A stretch of DNA of 64,000 bases. Origin: Paracoccaceae bacterium. GTDB taxonomy: Bacteria; Pseudomonadota; Alphaproteobacteria; Rhodobacterales; Rhodobacteraceae. Location of the stretch: assembly GCA_024742405.1 (NCBI GenBank), contig JANSYP010000001.1, positions 806,001-870,000 on the forward strand, in the 5' to 3' direction. The notes beneath the pieces were generated by a model that worked only from the letters and a program-made list of their open reading frames with translations, did not search any database and was not told the DNA's origin. The position numbers and the translations under genes are program-made. This document shows, one piece after another, positions 27,057 to 36,087 of this stretch; within the stretch, counting starts at the first letter, position 1; every line of letters begins with the position of its first letter.

Positions 27057-27937
27057 GGGACGTCCTGCCTGCGGGCCAGCCTCAGTTGCACGATCAACAG
27101 GACGAGCACCGCGGCCATGACGAGCATTGCCAGCGCGGAGCCGAAGGGCCAGTTGCGTGCCGACAGGAACTGCTGCTCGATCAGATTGCCGATCATCACG
27201 ACTTTCGCGCCGCCGAGTACCGATGGCACGATGAAGTTGCCCAATGCCGGAATGAAGGTAATGACCGCGCCGGCGGCAATGCCCGGCAAGGTGGCAGGCA
27301 GGATCACCTTCCCGAACGTCTGGACACGCGTGGCCCCCAGATCGAACGAAGCCTCGATCTGGGCGGTGTCCAGTTTTTCGATCGAGGCGTAGAGTGGCAG
27401 GAAGGTGAAGGGGATGAACACATAGGTCATGCCCACGACGACCGCGAAATCGGTATAGAGAAACTCCAGCGGCTCGGAAGTCAGCCCGACCCCCATCAGC
27501 CCCTGGTTGAGAAACCCGGTTGGCCGCAGGATCAGCACCCATGCAAAGAGCCGGACAATCAGACTTACAAAGAAGGGCAACGTCACCAGAAACAGTGCAA
27601 AGTTGCGCCGCGCCGGCGGCATGCGGCTGATCCAGAAGGCCGCCGGATAACTGATCACGAGGCACGTCAGCACCGTGAGGGCCGCCAACCTCAGCGAACG
27701 CAGGAAGATGATCAGAAAGACCGGATCGAACCTCTCGTACTTCGTATCCGCCCATCCAAGAATACGCCCGTAATTGAGGTGGAAAAACTCCCACTCCACC
27801 CCGCCATAGAGTCCGGGTGTCAGAAAGCTGTAGATCAGCATGAGAACGAGCGGGCAGAGGAAGAAGCACAACAAGAAGGCGGACGGCGCTGTGAGAAGGC
27901 CCAGGAGGCTCCATGTCCGCCGTGTCCGCAGGCTCAT
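27053..27937 (-). CDS. ABC transporter permease (PotB-like)
   Basis: 294 residues with about six membrane segments. EAA loop visible as EASFDLGATRVQTFGKVILPATLPGIAAG. Overlaps the ATPase gene upstream and the second permease downstream by four bases each, the arrangement of a tightly coupled importer operon. Belongs with the polyamine/iron/opine importer group by sequence style (AFWISRMPPARRNFALFLVTLPFFVSLIVR). Confidence 0.93.
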   Translation of the reverse strand: MSLRTRRTWSLLGLLTAPSAFLLCFFLCPLVLMLIYSFLTPGLYGGVEWEFFHLNYGRILGWADTKYERFDPVFLIIFLRSLRLAALTVLTCLVISYPAAFWISRMPPARRNFALFLVTLPFFVSLIVRLFAWVLILRPTGFLNQGLMGVGLTSEPLEFLYTDFAVVVGMTYVFIPFTFLPLYASIEKLDTAQIEASFDLGATRVQTFGKVILPATLPGIAAGAVITFIPALGNFIVPSVLGGAKVVMIGNLIEQQFLSARNWPFGSALAMLVMAAVLVLLIVQLRLARRQDVP

Positions 27938-28995
27938 GGCTGGACCTCTTCGATGACGTGCAAGGCGTCTGTCGCACTGTGCAGGGTCAATTCCGCCCCG
28001 GTATCGGGGACCGCGCCATCGTCGCGCAGGACCGCGAGGAGCCGGCCGGTGCCAGGACAGTCCAGCTCGATCTGAAAATCCTTGCCCGAGTAGTACCGGG
28101 CCGCGACCACACCCTTGAAGGTCAGCCCCGCTTCGCCACGGCGGGTGCGCGTCAGGTCCTCGGGCCGCAGCATGAGCGTCCCGGCCCGAGGCGCGCCGTT
28201 CAGGGTAAAGCTCTGTCCGTCCGGCAATATCCCCCGCCCTTCTGCGACGACCAGGGGGATCAGATTGCTGTCACCGAGAAAATCGGCCGTGAACAGGTTG
28301 GCCGGTCGCCGGTAGAGCGCTTGGGGGGTGCCCAATTGCTGGATGCGGCCATGGGCCAGAACCGCGATCCGGTCCGACATGGTCAGGGCTTCTCCCTGAT
28401 CGTGGGTCACGAAGATGAAGCCGATCCCGAGCTCTCGTTGGAGGCTCTTGAGCTCATGCTGCATCTTCTGGCGGAGGTTCTTGTCCAATGCCGAAAGCGG
28501 CTCGTCCAGCAGTAGTAGCTTGGGTCGCCCGGCAAGCGCGCGCGCCAGAGCAACGCGCTGCTTTTGTCCGCCGGAAAGTTGCGAGATGCGGCGGTTCTCC
28601 AACCCCGCAAGGCCCACGAGCTCAAGCATTTCGCCGACACGCCTGCGGATGGTCGCCTTGTCCGCCCCAGCGATCTCCAGCGCGTAGCCGACATTGCGGG
28701 ACACCGGCATATGCGTGAAGAGTGCGTAGGACTGAAACACCGTATTGACCGGGCGCTTGTGGCTCGGCCAGTCGGTGACATCCTGCCCCTCCAGCCGGAT
28801 GGTGCCATGATCGAGGGCTTCAAACCCGCTGATCGTGCGCAGAAGCGTGGTCTTGCCACATCCCGACGGCCCCAGGAGCGTGACGAATTCCGCGCCGTCC
28901 AACCCGAAGGAGACATCATCCAGCGCCGTGATCGTTCCGCCTTCGGGCGTGCGAAAGGATTTCGAGGCGGCGGTGATCTCAAGCGGTGCGGGCAT
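27934..28995 (-). CDS. ABC transporter ATP-binding protein (PotA-like)
   Basis: 353 residues from ATG 28995; the extra N-terminal 22 residues of the open frame do not belong to the family. Walker A GPSGCGKTT, Q-loop FQSYALFTHM, signature LSGGQKQRVALARAL, Walker B LLLLDEPLSALD, switch His in FVTHDQGEAL. A C-terminal TOBE-type regulatory domain follows (about residues 235-350). Energises the PotB/PotC-like permeases. A 72-base gap separates it from the binding-protein gene. Confidence 0.95.
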   Translation of the reverse strand: MPAPLEITAASKSFRTPEGGTITALDDVSFGLDGAEFVTLLGPSGCGKTTLLRTISGFEALDHGTIRLEGQDVTDWPSHKRPVNTVFQSYALFTHMPVSRNVGYALEIAGADKATIRRRVGEMLELVGLAGLENRRISQLSGGQKQRVALARALAGRPKLLLLDEPLSALDKNLRQKMQHELKSLQRELGIGFIFVTHDQGEALTMSDRIAVLAHGRIQQLGTPQALYRRPANLFTADFLGDSNLIPLVVAEGRGILPDGQSFTLNGAPRAGTLMLRPEDLTRTRRGEAGLTFKGVVAARYYSGKDFQIELDCPGTGRLLAVLRDDGAVPDTGAELTLHSATDALHVIEEVQP

Positions 28996-29067
28996 CAAGG
29001 TGCTTTCGGAGGACGACCCCGGACAAGCACTGTGCCCGGGGCCGATCATGGCGCGATACATGTGTTG

Positions 29068-30093
29068 CTACTGGGCGGTTTTGATCCGTGTCCATTCGCT
29101 GTTGTAGAGTTGCAGATCGCGCCCGAGATCTTCGAAGATCTGCAGCTTATCCATCACGTCCGCCGCCGGGTAGATCGTGCCATTGCTCGCGATCTCCGCG
29201 GGGATCAGATCCTGTGCCGGTATGTTCGGTGTGCCGTTCATCTGCTGTTCGACATTCAGGGCAGCGATCTCGGGCCGCAGGTAAAACTCCAGGAACTTCA
29301 CCGCGTTGTCGTAGTTGGGAGCCGATTTCAGAACGCACATGTCCTCCTGGTACATCGTCGCGCCTTCCTTGGGGATGACGTACCCCAGAATGTCGGGGTT
29401 TTCGGCGACGAAGATGTTCGCCCCCACATACCAATGCGCCGCGGCGACATCGCCCGAGGTCACCAGCGGGATGGAATCGTAGGAAAAGGCCGAAACGCCG
29501 CCGATCCTGTCGACGATGTATTGCGCCGCTGCGGTGATCTCGGCCTCATCGGTGGAGTTCACCGACGTGCCATTCATGATGTGCCCGATCCCTATGGTCT
29601 CGCGCAGATCGTCGAGCAGGATGATTTTCTTGCCGGCATCGCCCAGTGCAAAGAAATCTTCCCAACCGGTGATCTCGCCTGCTTCGGCCTTGTTGTAGAC
29701 GATCCCGACATTACCCCACGCGTAGGGCAGGCAATAGGTGGCGTCGGGGTCGGTGCGCGCACGGATGAACTGCGGATCGATATTCCCGAAATCGGGATGC
29801 GCTCCGATATTCGTCTCTGCCAGAAGGTCGAGCTGGAACATGATGTCGTGCATATGCACCGACGGAAAGACGATGTCATATCCGGTCGCCCCGGCCTGGA
29901 TCTTAGCCAGCATCTCTTCGTTCGAGCCATAGGTGTCGAGGGTCACGGCGATACCCGTTTCCTCCGTGAATTTCTCCAGAATGGCGGGATTGATGTAATC
30001 GCCCCAGTTGTAGAGGGTCAGCTCGCCCTCGGCGGAGGCTGCTAAGGGCACAAGCCCGAGTACAGCGCCCAAAAGCATGGTCGTGCGTGTCAT
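29068..30093 (-). CDS. ABC transporter periplasmic binding protein (PotD-like)
   Basis: 341 residues from ATG 30093, preceded by GAGGGGAAACC. Signal peptide MTRTTMLLGAVLGLVPLAASA, then ELTLYNWGDYINPAILEKFTEETG, the hallmark opening of spermidine/putrescine-type binding proteins. The polyamine set of aromatic and acidic ligands is only partly recognisable, so the substrate may be another cationic or peptide-like compound. First gene of the operon; divergent from an RpiR regulator. Confidence 0.93.
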   Translation of the reverse strand: MTRTTMLLGAVLGLVPLAASAEGELTLYNWGDYINPAILEKFTEETGIAVTLDTYGSNEEMLAKIQAGATGYDIVFPSVHMHDIMFQLDLLAETNIGAHPDFGNIDPQFIRARTDPDATYCLPYAWGNVGIVYNKAEAGEITGWEDFFALGDAGKKIILLDDLRETIGIGHIMNGTSVNSTDEAEITAAAQYIVDRIGGVSAFSYDSIPLVTSGDVAAAHWYVGANIFVAENPDILGYVIPKEGATMYQEDMCVLKSAPNYDNAVKFLEFYLRPEIAALNVEQQMNGTPNIPAQDLIPAEIASNGTIYPAADVMDKLQIFEDLGRDLQLYNSEWTRIKTAQ

Positions 30094-30137
30094 GATGGTT
30101 TCCCCTCGGCATGGTGCCTGGTTTCCATTGCAGCCCG

Positions 30138-30158
30138 ATGGTGTTTTTTTTATACCAT
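30138..30158. promoter_or_regulatory. Candidate operator between the binding-protein gene and rpiR
   Basis: ATGGTGT (30138-30144), seven T, ATACCAT (30152-30158): an inverted repeat with six of seven arm positions matching, centred on an A/T tract in the 105-base divergent region. It is well placed to control both genes and is the natural target of the adjacent RpiR-type regulator. Binding is inferred. Confidence 0.5.
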
Positions 30159-30198
30159 TTTTGTCAAACGTCATTTTTCTAACATATCGAGCTTTGCC

Positions 30199-31065
30199 GT
30201 GTCCCAGGGATTTGCTTCTTACTCCGACGTCTCGCTCGAAGAGCTCGCGGCCAAAATAGAGGCAGAGCTGCCGGATCTGCCCAAGCAGGAGGCAAAGGTT
30301 GCGCAGTATTTCCTGCTGAACCTCGATTCGCTGTCGTTCGAAACCGGCAGCTCCATCGCCACCAAGATAGGCGTGGCCGAGATCACGGTGGGCCGGATGC
30401 TGCGCCGTTTCGGCTGCGCGGGGATGAAGGAGTTCAAACAGATCCTGCGCAGGCGGTACGCCGTAGTGGGGCCGGGGAGGGCCGCGACCGGCACCGAACT
30501 GTCACCCGCCTGGCGCGACCAGCTGTCCGCAGAGATGGCCGCCTTGCAGAGTGTCTATGACCAGCTCGAAGGGCCGGGGTTTCGGACTGCGGTGTCTATG
30601 CTGTCTGCCCGTGACGAAATCTTTGTGACCGGCTTTCAGACGGTCCGGGGCCTGGCCGAAGACACCGCGCGGCGCATGTCGTTGGCGCGCCCGAGTGTGC
30701 GCTTTCTGTCCGCCCATGACGGCATGCTGAGCGAATGGATCGAGGACTCCGCTCCCGAAGCATCCTGTCTGTTGCTGATCGATGTCGTGCCCTACGCCGC
30801 CGAGAGCCAGATCATCGCCCAGATGGCCAAGGACCAGGGGCGTTCATTGGTGGTGGTCACGGACGAGTATTGCCACTGGGCGGCCGCAGTGGCCGACGCC
30901 ACAATCAACGCGCCATCTTCAACGGGCCTGTTTCTGGAGTCGACGCTCGGCCTCTACGCAACGCTTGCGCTGCTGACACATCAGGTTGCCGACACCACCC
31001 CGGAAACCGCGAACGGGCGGTTGAAACAGTGGAAAATGGCGGCCCACAAGCTCAGATTGTTCTGA
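30199..31065 (+). CDS. MurR/RpiR family transcriptional regulator
   Basis: 288 residues from GTG 30199. N-terminal RpiR-type helix-turn-helix (about residues 25-90; LPKQEAKVAQYFLLNLDSLSF, then SIATKIGVAEITVGRMLRRFGCAGMKEFK). The C-terminal SIS domain (about 125-265) usually binds a phosphosugar or related ligand; here it includes DEIFVTGFQTVRGLAEDTARRMS. Divergent from the PotD-like operon, so it probably represses or activates that importer and the peptidase. The effector is unknown. Confidence 0.92.
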   Translation: MSQGFASYSDVSLEELAAKIEAELPDLPKQEAKVAQYFLLNLDSLSFETGSSIATKIGVAEITVGRMLRRFGCAGMKEFKQILRRRYAVVGPGRAATGTELSPAWRDQLSAEMAALQSVYDQLEGPGFRTAVSMLSARDEIFVTGFQTVRGLAEDTARRMSLARPSVRFLSAHDGMLSEWIEDSAPEASCLLLIDVVPYAAESQIIAQMAKDQGRSLVVVTDEYCHWAAAVADATINAPSSTGLFLESTLGLYATLALLTHQVADTTPETANGRLKQWKMAAHKLRLF

Positions 31066-31467
31066 GGCGACCATGAGGACAATCGAATCGCTCAACAGCT
31101 CGGATTGCGGTGAAGCAGGCCCTTTGATGAAGGCTGCGCCTGAAAAATTCTGTTCGCTTCAAGCTGTGCGCCGCGGAGCGGCGGCGGGTCCACCAAGAAC
31201 GCGCAAGGGGCCGTCCTCCAAGTTGTCTGCTCAATGCAGAACTATCTTTCCCTGCGCCGGCGCGAGGGGCTTCACTCCCAATACCGCCTAACGTCAGCAC
31301 GTGGTGAAGCTCTTCCTGGCAGCTCGGTCGCGGTGCGTCCGGAGACACGCATTGGCGGGCGGGAGTCTCGGTAAGTCGCCAGGGTGATCGACCGACTGCG
31401 CAGTCGGACAAATCAGTTCGCTGACCCGGCAACTGAGCATGCCTTGCCGTCTGGGCCGCGTTCCAGT
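31066..31467. other. Intergenic region between convergent units
   Basis: 402 bases between the rpiR stop and the stop of the amino-acid ABC ATPase gene. No credible gene and no T-tailed terminator found. It contains the 16-base perfect palindrome at 31392-31407. Confidence 0.6.
31392..31407. repeat. Perfect 16-bp palindrome
   Basis: CCGACTGCGCAGTCGG is its own reverse complement with no spacer. It lies 61 bases beyond the 3' end of the ABC ATPase gene, between convergent transcription units. It may be a protein site or, as RNA, a short hairpin; there is no T-tract. Confidence 0.5.
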
Positions 31468-32217
31468 TTACAGAATCTGGTCCAAAAACTCTTTGGTCCG
31501 GGGATCCTTGGCGTTGTCGAAAAAGGTGTCCGGTGGGCCGTGTTCCACGATGACCCCACGGTCTGTGAAATAGATATGGTCGGCCAACTCGCGCGCGAAA
31601 CCCATCTCGTGGGTGACAAGGATGCAGGTCATTCCGTCTGCGGCGAGGTCTTTGATGGTGACCAGCACCTCCTTGACCGTTTCAGGATCCAGGGCGGCCG
31701 TCACTTCGTCAAACAGCATCACATCGGGGCGCATGGCCAGCGAGCGGGCTATGGCTACACGCTGTTGCTGCCCGCCGGATAACTCGCCGGGATAGCTGTC
31801 TTCCTTGTCATACAACCGCACCTTCTTCAGCAGCTCCCGGGCGCGCTCTTTCACATCGGCCTTGTCCTCGCGCAGCACTTTCACGGGCGCCATCATGATG
31901 TTTTCCAGCGCTGTCTTGTGCGGAAAGAGGTTGTACTGCTGGAACACCATCCCGACTTTCTTGCGCAGCGCCAACTTGTCGAGGTTCTCGGTATGGACCT
32001 CCTGGCCTTCGACCGTGATGGATCCGCCCTGGATATCGTTGAGCGCATTCACGCAACGGATCAGGGTCGATTTTCCCGACCCGGACGGGCCGATGATACA
32101 GACGACCTCGCCTTTCATGATGTCCATGCTCACGCCTTTGAGCACCTCGAGCGTCCCAAATGCCTTGCGCACGTTCTTGATCGATACGATCGGTTGATCT
32201 TCGGTCCAGGTCGACAT
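31468..32217 (-). CDS. Amino-acid ABC transporter ATP-binding protein (GlnQ/AapP-like)
   Basis: 249 residues from ATG 32217 with GAGAGG upstream; a TTG five codons earlier is possible but less likely. Walker A GPSGSGKST, Q-loop FQQYNLFPHKTALENI, signature LSGGQQQRVAIARSLAM, Walker B VMLFDEVTAALD, His switch LVTHEMGFAREL. This pattern marks the polar amino-acid importer ATPases. Last gene of the nine-gene sarcosine-oxidase operon. Confidence 0.95.
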   Translation of the reverse strand: MSTWTEDQPIVSIKNVRKAFGTLEVLKGVSMDIMKGEVVCIIGPSGSGKSTLIRCVNALNDIQGGSITVEGQEVHTENLDKLALRKKVGMVFQQYNLFPHKTALENIMMAPVKVLREDKADVKERARELLKKVRLYDKEDSYPGELSGGQQQRVAIARSLAMRPDVMLFDEVTAALDPETVKEVLVTIKDLAADGMTCILVTHEMGFARELADHIYFTDRGVIVEHGPPDTFFDNAKDPRTKEFLDQIL

Positions 32218-32228
32218 CTCGGAACCTC

Positions 32229-33116
32229 TCAAAGCTTGAGTGCAAAGCGCTTTTCAAGCGCCATGGTGGCGCGGGCGATCGGATAGCAATAGGCAAAGAA
32301 CAGGACGAGCGAGTAGCCGAAGAATGGCACCAGAAGCTCGGGTCGGTTGCCCTCGGCTTCCATGGCCTGGCGGGTGAAGTTGATGTTCTCGCCGACGCCC
32401 AGAAGCGAGCAGAGCGGCGTCGCCATCGTCAGGATCGCGTACCAGTTCATCCAGGGCGGAATCATCCGTTTGAAGCATTGCGGCAGGATGATCTGCCAGA
32501 GCGTCTGGGTGCGGGTGAAGGCCAGGGATTCCGCGGCCTCCCACTGGGCGGACGGCACCGACTGCACGGCCCCCCGCACGATCTCGGAGATGTTGGCCAT
32601 GATCGGCAGGCTGAGGCCGATGACCGCCTTGACCCATCCGGGGATGGGGATCGTGGTGCCGAAAACCTCGATCTGGAAGGGGAATGCCAACAACACGATG
32701 AACAGCAGCACCAGCCACGGCGAGTTCCGGAAGAGCTGGGTCACGAACCAGGCAACCTGCCGGATGATCCGCAATCGAGACACGTGCGCCAGCCCCAGGA
32801 CCGCGCCGGCCAGGGTGCCGATCGTCATGGCACAGACAGAGATCAGAATGTTGAACACAAAGCCCTGGAAGGTGAGGAAGGGTATCCAACGCCACAATGC
32901 GACAAAGGCATCGGCGGTCGTGTAGTCCACGCCCTGCGCAAAGGCCGCCACAGGCCAAAGCAGGAGGAGGAAAAATACGTAGCGCGGCGGGACCGACGCC
33001 AGCCAGCGGGAGACGAGCAGCTCGTCATGGGCCCCGGCCTTCGGGTTGAAGGGCAACATGACCGGCAGGTCGGTGGTGGCATGTGCTGCCACGCCGGGGA
33101 TCGCTCTATTCGCCAT
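32229..33116 (-). CDS. Amino-acid ABC transporter permease
   Basis: 295 residues. A cytoplasmic N-terminal extension of about 40 residues precedes the membrane segments. The HisM/GlnP-type permease signature is visible: ISEIVRGAVQSVPSAQWEAAESLAFTRTQTLWQIILPQ, the coupling loop. It overlaps the preceding permease by 11 bases. With the second permease it forms the heterodimeric channel of the importer. Confidence 0.93.
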   Translation of the reverse strand: MANRAIPGVAAHATTDLPVMLPFNPKAGAHDELLVSRWLASVPPRYVFFLLLLWPVAAFAQGVDYTTADAFVALWRWIPFLTFQGFVFNILISVCAMTIGTLAGAVLGLAHVSRLRIIRQVAWFVTQLFRNSPWLVLLFIVLLAFPFQIEVFGTTIPIPGWVKAVIGLSLPIMANISEIVRGAVQSVPSAQWEAAESLAFTRTQTLWQIILPQCFKRMIPPWMNWYAILTMATPLCSLLGVGENINFTRQAMEAEGNRPELLVPFFGYSLVLFFAYCYPIARATMALEKRFALKL

Positions 33117-33861
33117 AGCCGGGGATCCTCAGTTTGCGTTCCCACGACGTCATGCCGAACGCCAATACACCGACCAGGCTGATATAGACGACGAAAAGCA
33201 GCAGCATCGTGGGGTTCTGGGCCGACGGAAAATCGTTCCATACGGAAACGCTTTCATAGAGCAGTTCGGGCACGGCGATCGCAAAGGCCTGGGTGGTGGT
33301 TTTGACCAGGTTGATCAAATTGTTGCTGAGTGCCGGGATGGAGACCCGCAGCGCCAGCGGAAAGACCACGTTGGTATAGGTCTGTGTCCGGGTCATCCCG
33401 AGCGATTCCGCAGCCTCTCTAGTCGAGTACGGCACGGACTCGATGCCGGCGCGAAAAATCTCGACGTTGAAGGCTCCGGCAAAGAACGAGAGCGAAATGA
33501 TCGCCCAGCCGACATTCGAGATAACCGGTATTTGCGTCCAACCATCGGGCCCGGTGACCACCGGCGTGAACTGCCCGAGCGCGAAGTAGAAGAACAACAA
33601 CTGCACCAGGGGCGGGGTGTTTCGAAAGAACTGGATGTAGCCCTGCACAATCGCCCGCGCGACGCGGTTTTTCGCGCCCTGCATCCAAGCGCCGGCAATC
33701 CCGATGATCACCGATAGGATCACGCAAGCGATGCTGAGTTTTACAGTCATCCACAGGCCGGACAGAATCCGTTCGGCCTGTCGTTCGTCATAGAGCCAGA
33801 CGAAATTCCAGCGAGGGGAGTCCTCGGCCAGTCGCACAAAGAACTCTTCAAACCCGTTCAT
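33106..33861 (-). CDS. Amino-acid ABC transporter permease
   Basis: 251 residues, HisM/GlnP family. Coupling loop FRAGIESVPYSTREAAESLGMTRTQTYTNVVFPLALR is intact. Opening NGFEEFFVRLAEDSPRWNFVWL and the segment YIQFFRNTPPLVQLLFFYFALG are family-typical. It starts 31 bases after the binding-protein gene and overlaps the next permease. Confidence 0.93.
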   Translation of the reverse strand: MNGFEEFFVRLAEDSPRWNFVWLYDERQAERILSGLWMTVKLSIACVILSVIIGIAGAWMQGAKNRVARAIVQGYIQFFRNTPPLVQLLFFYFALGQFTPVVTGPDGWTQIPVISNVGWAIISLSFFAGAFNVEIFRAGIESVPYSTREAAESLGMTRTQTYTNVVFPLALRVSIPALSNNLINLVKTTTQAFAIAVPELLYESVSVWNDFPSAQNPTMLLLFVVYISLVGVLAFGMTSWERKLRIPGYGE

Positions 33862-33892
33862 GGCCGAGCCCCCTCCTTTTGTCGCTGAGGGC

Positions 33893-34726
33893 TCACTCAG
33901 CCAGGTGGTCGGCCATGCGCTCGTTCATCGATTGCAGGTAGGGTGTGGGCTGGATGCCCCACTTTTCCTCGAGCTCCAGCAGGGTGCCGTCCTGGTGCCA
34001 GTTGTATTGCATGCCCGACATGAAATTGCCGAAGATGCAGTTCTGTTCGGCCAGCGGAACAGCAAGACCCCAGGGGCTGTCATCCTCGGAGGGCAGGGGC
34101 ATTTCGAAGCCTTCCCATTCGCCGGTCGCGAGCGTCGAGCCGATCGAGCTGTCGTCATAGACCCACGCCACACAGCGCCGGTCGCGCAGCGCCTGCCGGC
34201 CCTCCGCCGTACCGCCGAAGGCCACGATTTCGACGCCATAGCGTTCCTCGACGATCTGGTTGTAGAACGCGCCCTGGACGGCGCAGACTGGCTGGCCGCG
34301 CAGGTCTTCCCACTCGTCGAATTCGAGCGCTTCAGGCGCCAGGATATTCGTGCCGGACGTGTAGTAGTTCGGGCCGATGATGCCCACGATCTCGCGCCGG
34401 TCCGGGCGGTCGGTCATGGTGGCGATCATCAGGTCGATCTGGCCCTGCTCCAGAAACTGCATCCGGTTGGAAGACACCACGGCCACCAGTTCCAGGTCTA
34501 CGCCCATGGTGTCGGCCACCAACTGGGCCATATCGGGTTCCATGCCGATGATGTCGCCGTCCGTGTTGCGAAAGCCCCAGGGCTTGTAGTCTGCCTTTAC
34601 GCCCACGGTCAGGGTGCCGCTTTCCATGACATGGTTCCAGGTGTCGTTGGTGCACTCCTGGGCAATCGCGGCGAAAGGGCCAAGGCCCACGGAAAGCGCA
34701 GTGGTCAGCGCGAGATACTTCTTCAT
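33893..34726 (-). CDS. Amino-acid ABC transporter substrate-binding protein
   Basis: 277 residues with signal peptide MKKYLALTTALSVGLGPFAAIA and cleavage near AQEC. Family 3 solute-binding fold: GTLTVGVKADYKPWGFRNTDGDIIGMEPDMAQLVADTMG, then LEQGQIDLMIATMTDRPDR. The R of TMTDRPDRR is the place where the ligand alpha-carboxylate is normally bound. Three cysteines in the mature part are unusual. ATG 34726 overlaps the MmgE/PrpD stop by four bases. The ligand is probably an amino acid or N-substituted amino acid used by the sarcosine-oxidase-type enzyme. Confidence 0.92.
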   Translation of the reverse strand: MKKYLALTTALSVGLGPFAAIAQECTNDTWNHVMESGTLTVGVKADYKPWGFRNTDGDIIGMEPDMAQLVADTMGVDLELVAVVSSNRMQFLEQGQIDLMIATMTDRPDRREIVGIIGPNYYTSGTNILAPEALEFDEWEDLRGQPVCAVQGAFYNQIVEERYGVEIVAFGGTAEGRQALRDRRCVAWVYDDSSIGSTLATGEWEGFEMPLPSEDDSPWGLAVPLAEQNCIFGNFMSGMQYNWHQDGTLLELEEKWGIQPTPYLQSMNERMADHLAE

Positions 34727-36087
34727 GAGATTCTCCTTCGGTTGGAACAGTCTGCCGGGTTCACAAGCCCGGCAAGGGTCTCAGCCGGGTTATCGCCCGG
34801 CTTGGTTTCGATCATCCCGCCAAAGCCCGCATAGGCCAGGGCGGCGTCGAATTTTGCGATCAGGTCCGTATCGGTCTGCGGATTGCCAGGCATGCCGCGT
34901 GCCACGTCGCAAAAGCCCTCGGCTTCGCGCCCGTCGGTCATGCGCAGCTTCAGGCGCGCGCTTTCCGGGCACGCCGCCCGCATCTCGTCGGTCGACAGAT
35001 CCGCAGCCCGTTCGATCCGAACTTTCGCCATCAGGGCGGTTTTGTCCGGCGTGCGGATCGCGTCCGGCAGTAGGTCGTCGAACTGAACCCTGCCATGCAA
35101 GGCGGCGCAGGCGAGCGCATAGGGCAGGCTGAACTGCGCCTCTTGCGGCGTGTGCGGGTCGGGGTGGATCAGGCTGATGTCCACGAGCTCCGGAACTTCG
35201 GCGATGATCTCGACGATTTCACGGGGCAATGCGCCGGTCTCCGCTATCAAGGCCGCCATCTGGTCGATGGCCGCCTGGGCCGCCGAGCACACCGGGTTGG
35301 TCTTGAACAGCAAACCGGGCTCCACCAGGCGCCATCGCACGCCCAGGGTTGCAACCATGCCTTCGTCTGCCGCGCCGTTGTTCATCAGCTTGAAGAAACC
35401 GGTTCCCCCCTCGAAGCCTTGTTCCGGGCCCGTCAGGCCCGCCCCGGCCATACGGGCGAACCCGATGGCCCGCCTGGCGGTGTCGCCGACCAAGAATGGT
35501 TTGGCGTCGCTGCCGAAAACGGCCTTGCTGCCCCCCGCGGCGGCGGCCGCAAGTCCGAGTGCAGCCGCCATCTGGTCTTCGGTCAAGCCGCAAATCGCCC
35601 CCGCGGCTGCGGTCGCGCCCACGAGGCCAAAGGTGACGGTGCTCCACCAGCCATGGAAATAGTGTCCGTGGCCACAAGTCTCCGCCAACACATAGGCGAT
35701 CTCCGAGCCCGCTATGAAAGCGTTGCGAATGGCATCGCCATCGGCGCCGACGTCTGCCGCAAGCGCCATGACGGTTGGCAGGACAACGGCCGAGCCGTGC
35801 ATGATGCCGGTATAGGACGTGTCGTCGAAGTCCCAGACATGGGCGGCCATCCCGTTGATGAGGGCGGCGGTTTCGGAGTCTGCAAAGCCCCCGACGGCTA
35901 ACGCCGCGCTCCCGGGATGCTGCGGTAGAGCATGGGCGAGCCTTCGGGTGGCCGGGTGTGCCCCTCCGGCGATCATCACCCCCAACGTGTCCAGAATGGC
36001 TCGATCTGCCGCGCGCACCACCGCGTCGGGAGGTTTCGGGGGCATCGACGCGAATTGCGCGAAATGTCTGGAAAGTGCGTCGCTCAT
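34723..36087 (-). CDS. MmgE/PrpD family protein
   Basis: 454 residues. Family-typical N-terminal helical domain (ILDTLGVMIAGGAHPATRRL, NGMAAHVWDFDDTSYTGIMHGSAVVLPTVMALAAD) and the later FKTNPVCSAAQAAIDQM and SLPYALACAAL segments. Known members are 2-methylcitrate dehydratase, cis-aconitate decarboxylase and iminodisuccinate epimerase. It lies between the sarcosine oxidase gamma gene and the binding-protein gene with four-base overlaps on both sides. That is not a propionate context, so an epimerase, lyase or dehydratase acting on an N-substituted dicarboxylic amino acid is more plausible. Exact reaction unknown. Confidence 0.9.
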   Translation of the reverse strand: MSDALSRHFAQFASMPPKPPDAVVRAADRAILDTLGVMIAGGAHPATRRLAHALPQHPGSAALAVGGFADSETAALINGMAAHVWDFDDTSYTGIMHGSAVVLPTVMALAADVGADGDAIRNAFIAGSEIAYVLAETCGHGHYFHGWWSTVTFGLVGATAAAGAICGLTEDQMAAALGLAAAAAGGSKAVFGSDAKPFLVGDTARRAIGFARMAGAGLTGPEQGFEGGTGFFKLMNNGAADEGMVATLGVRWRLVEPGLLFKTNPVCSAAQAAIDQMAALIAETGALPREIVEIIAEVPELVDISLIHPDPHTPQEAQFSLPYALACAALHGRVQFDDLLPDAIRTPDKTALMAKVRIERAADLSTDEMRAACPESARLKLRMTDGREAEGFCDVARGMPGNPQTDTDLIAKFDAALAYAGFGGMIETKPGDNPAETLAGLVNPADCSNRRRIS

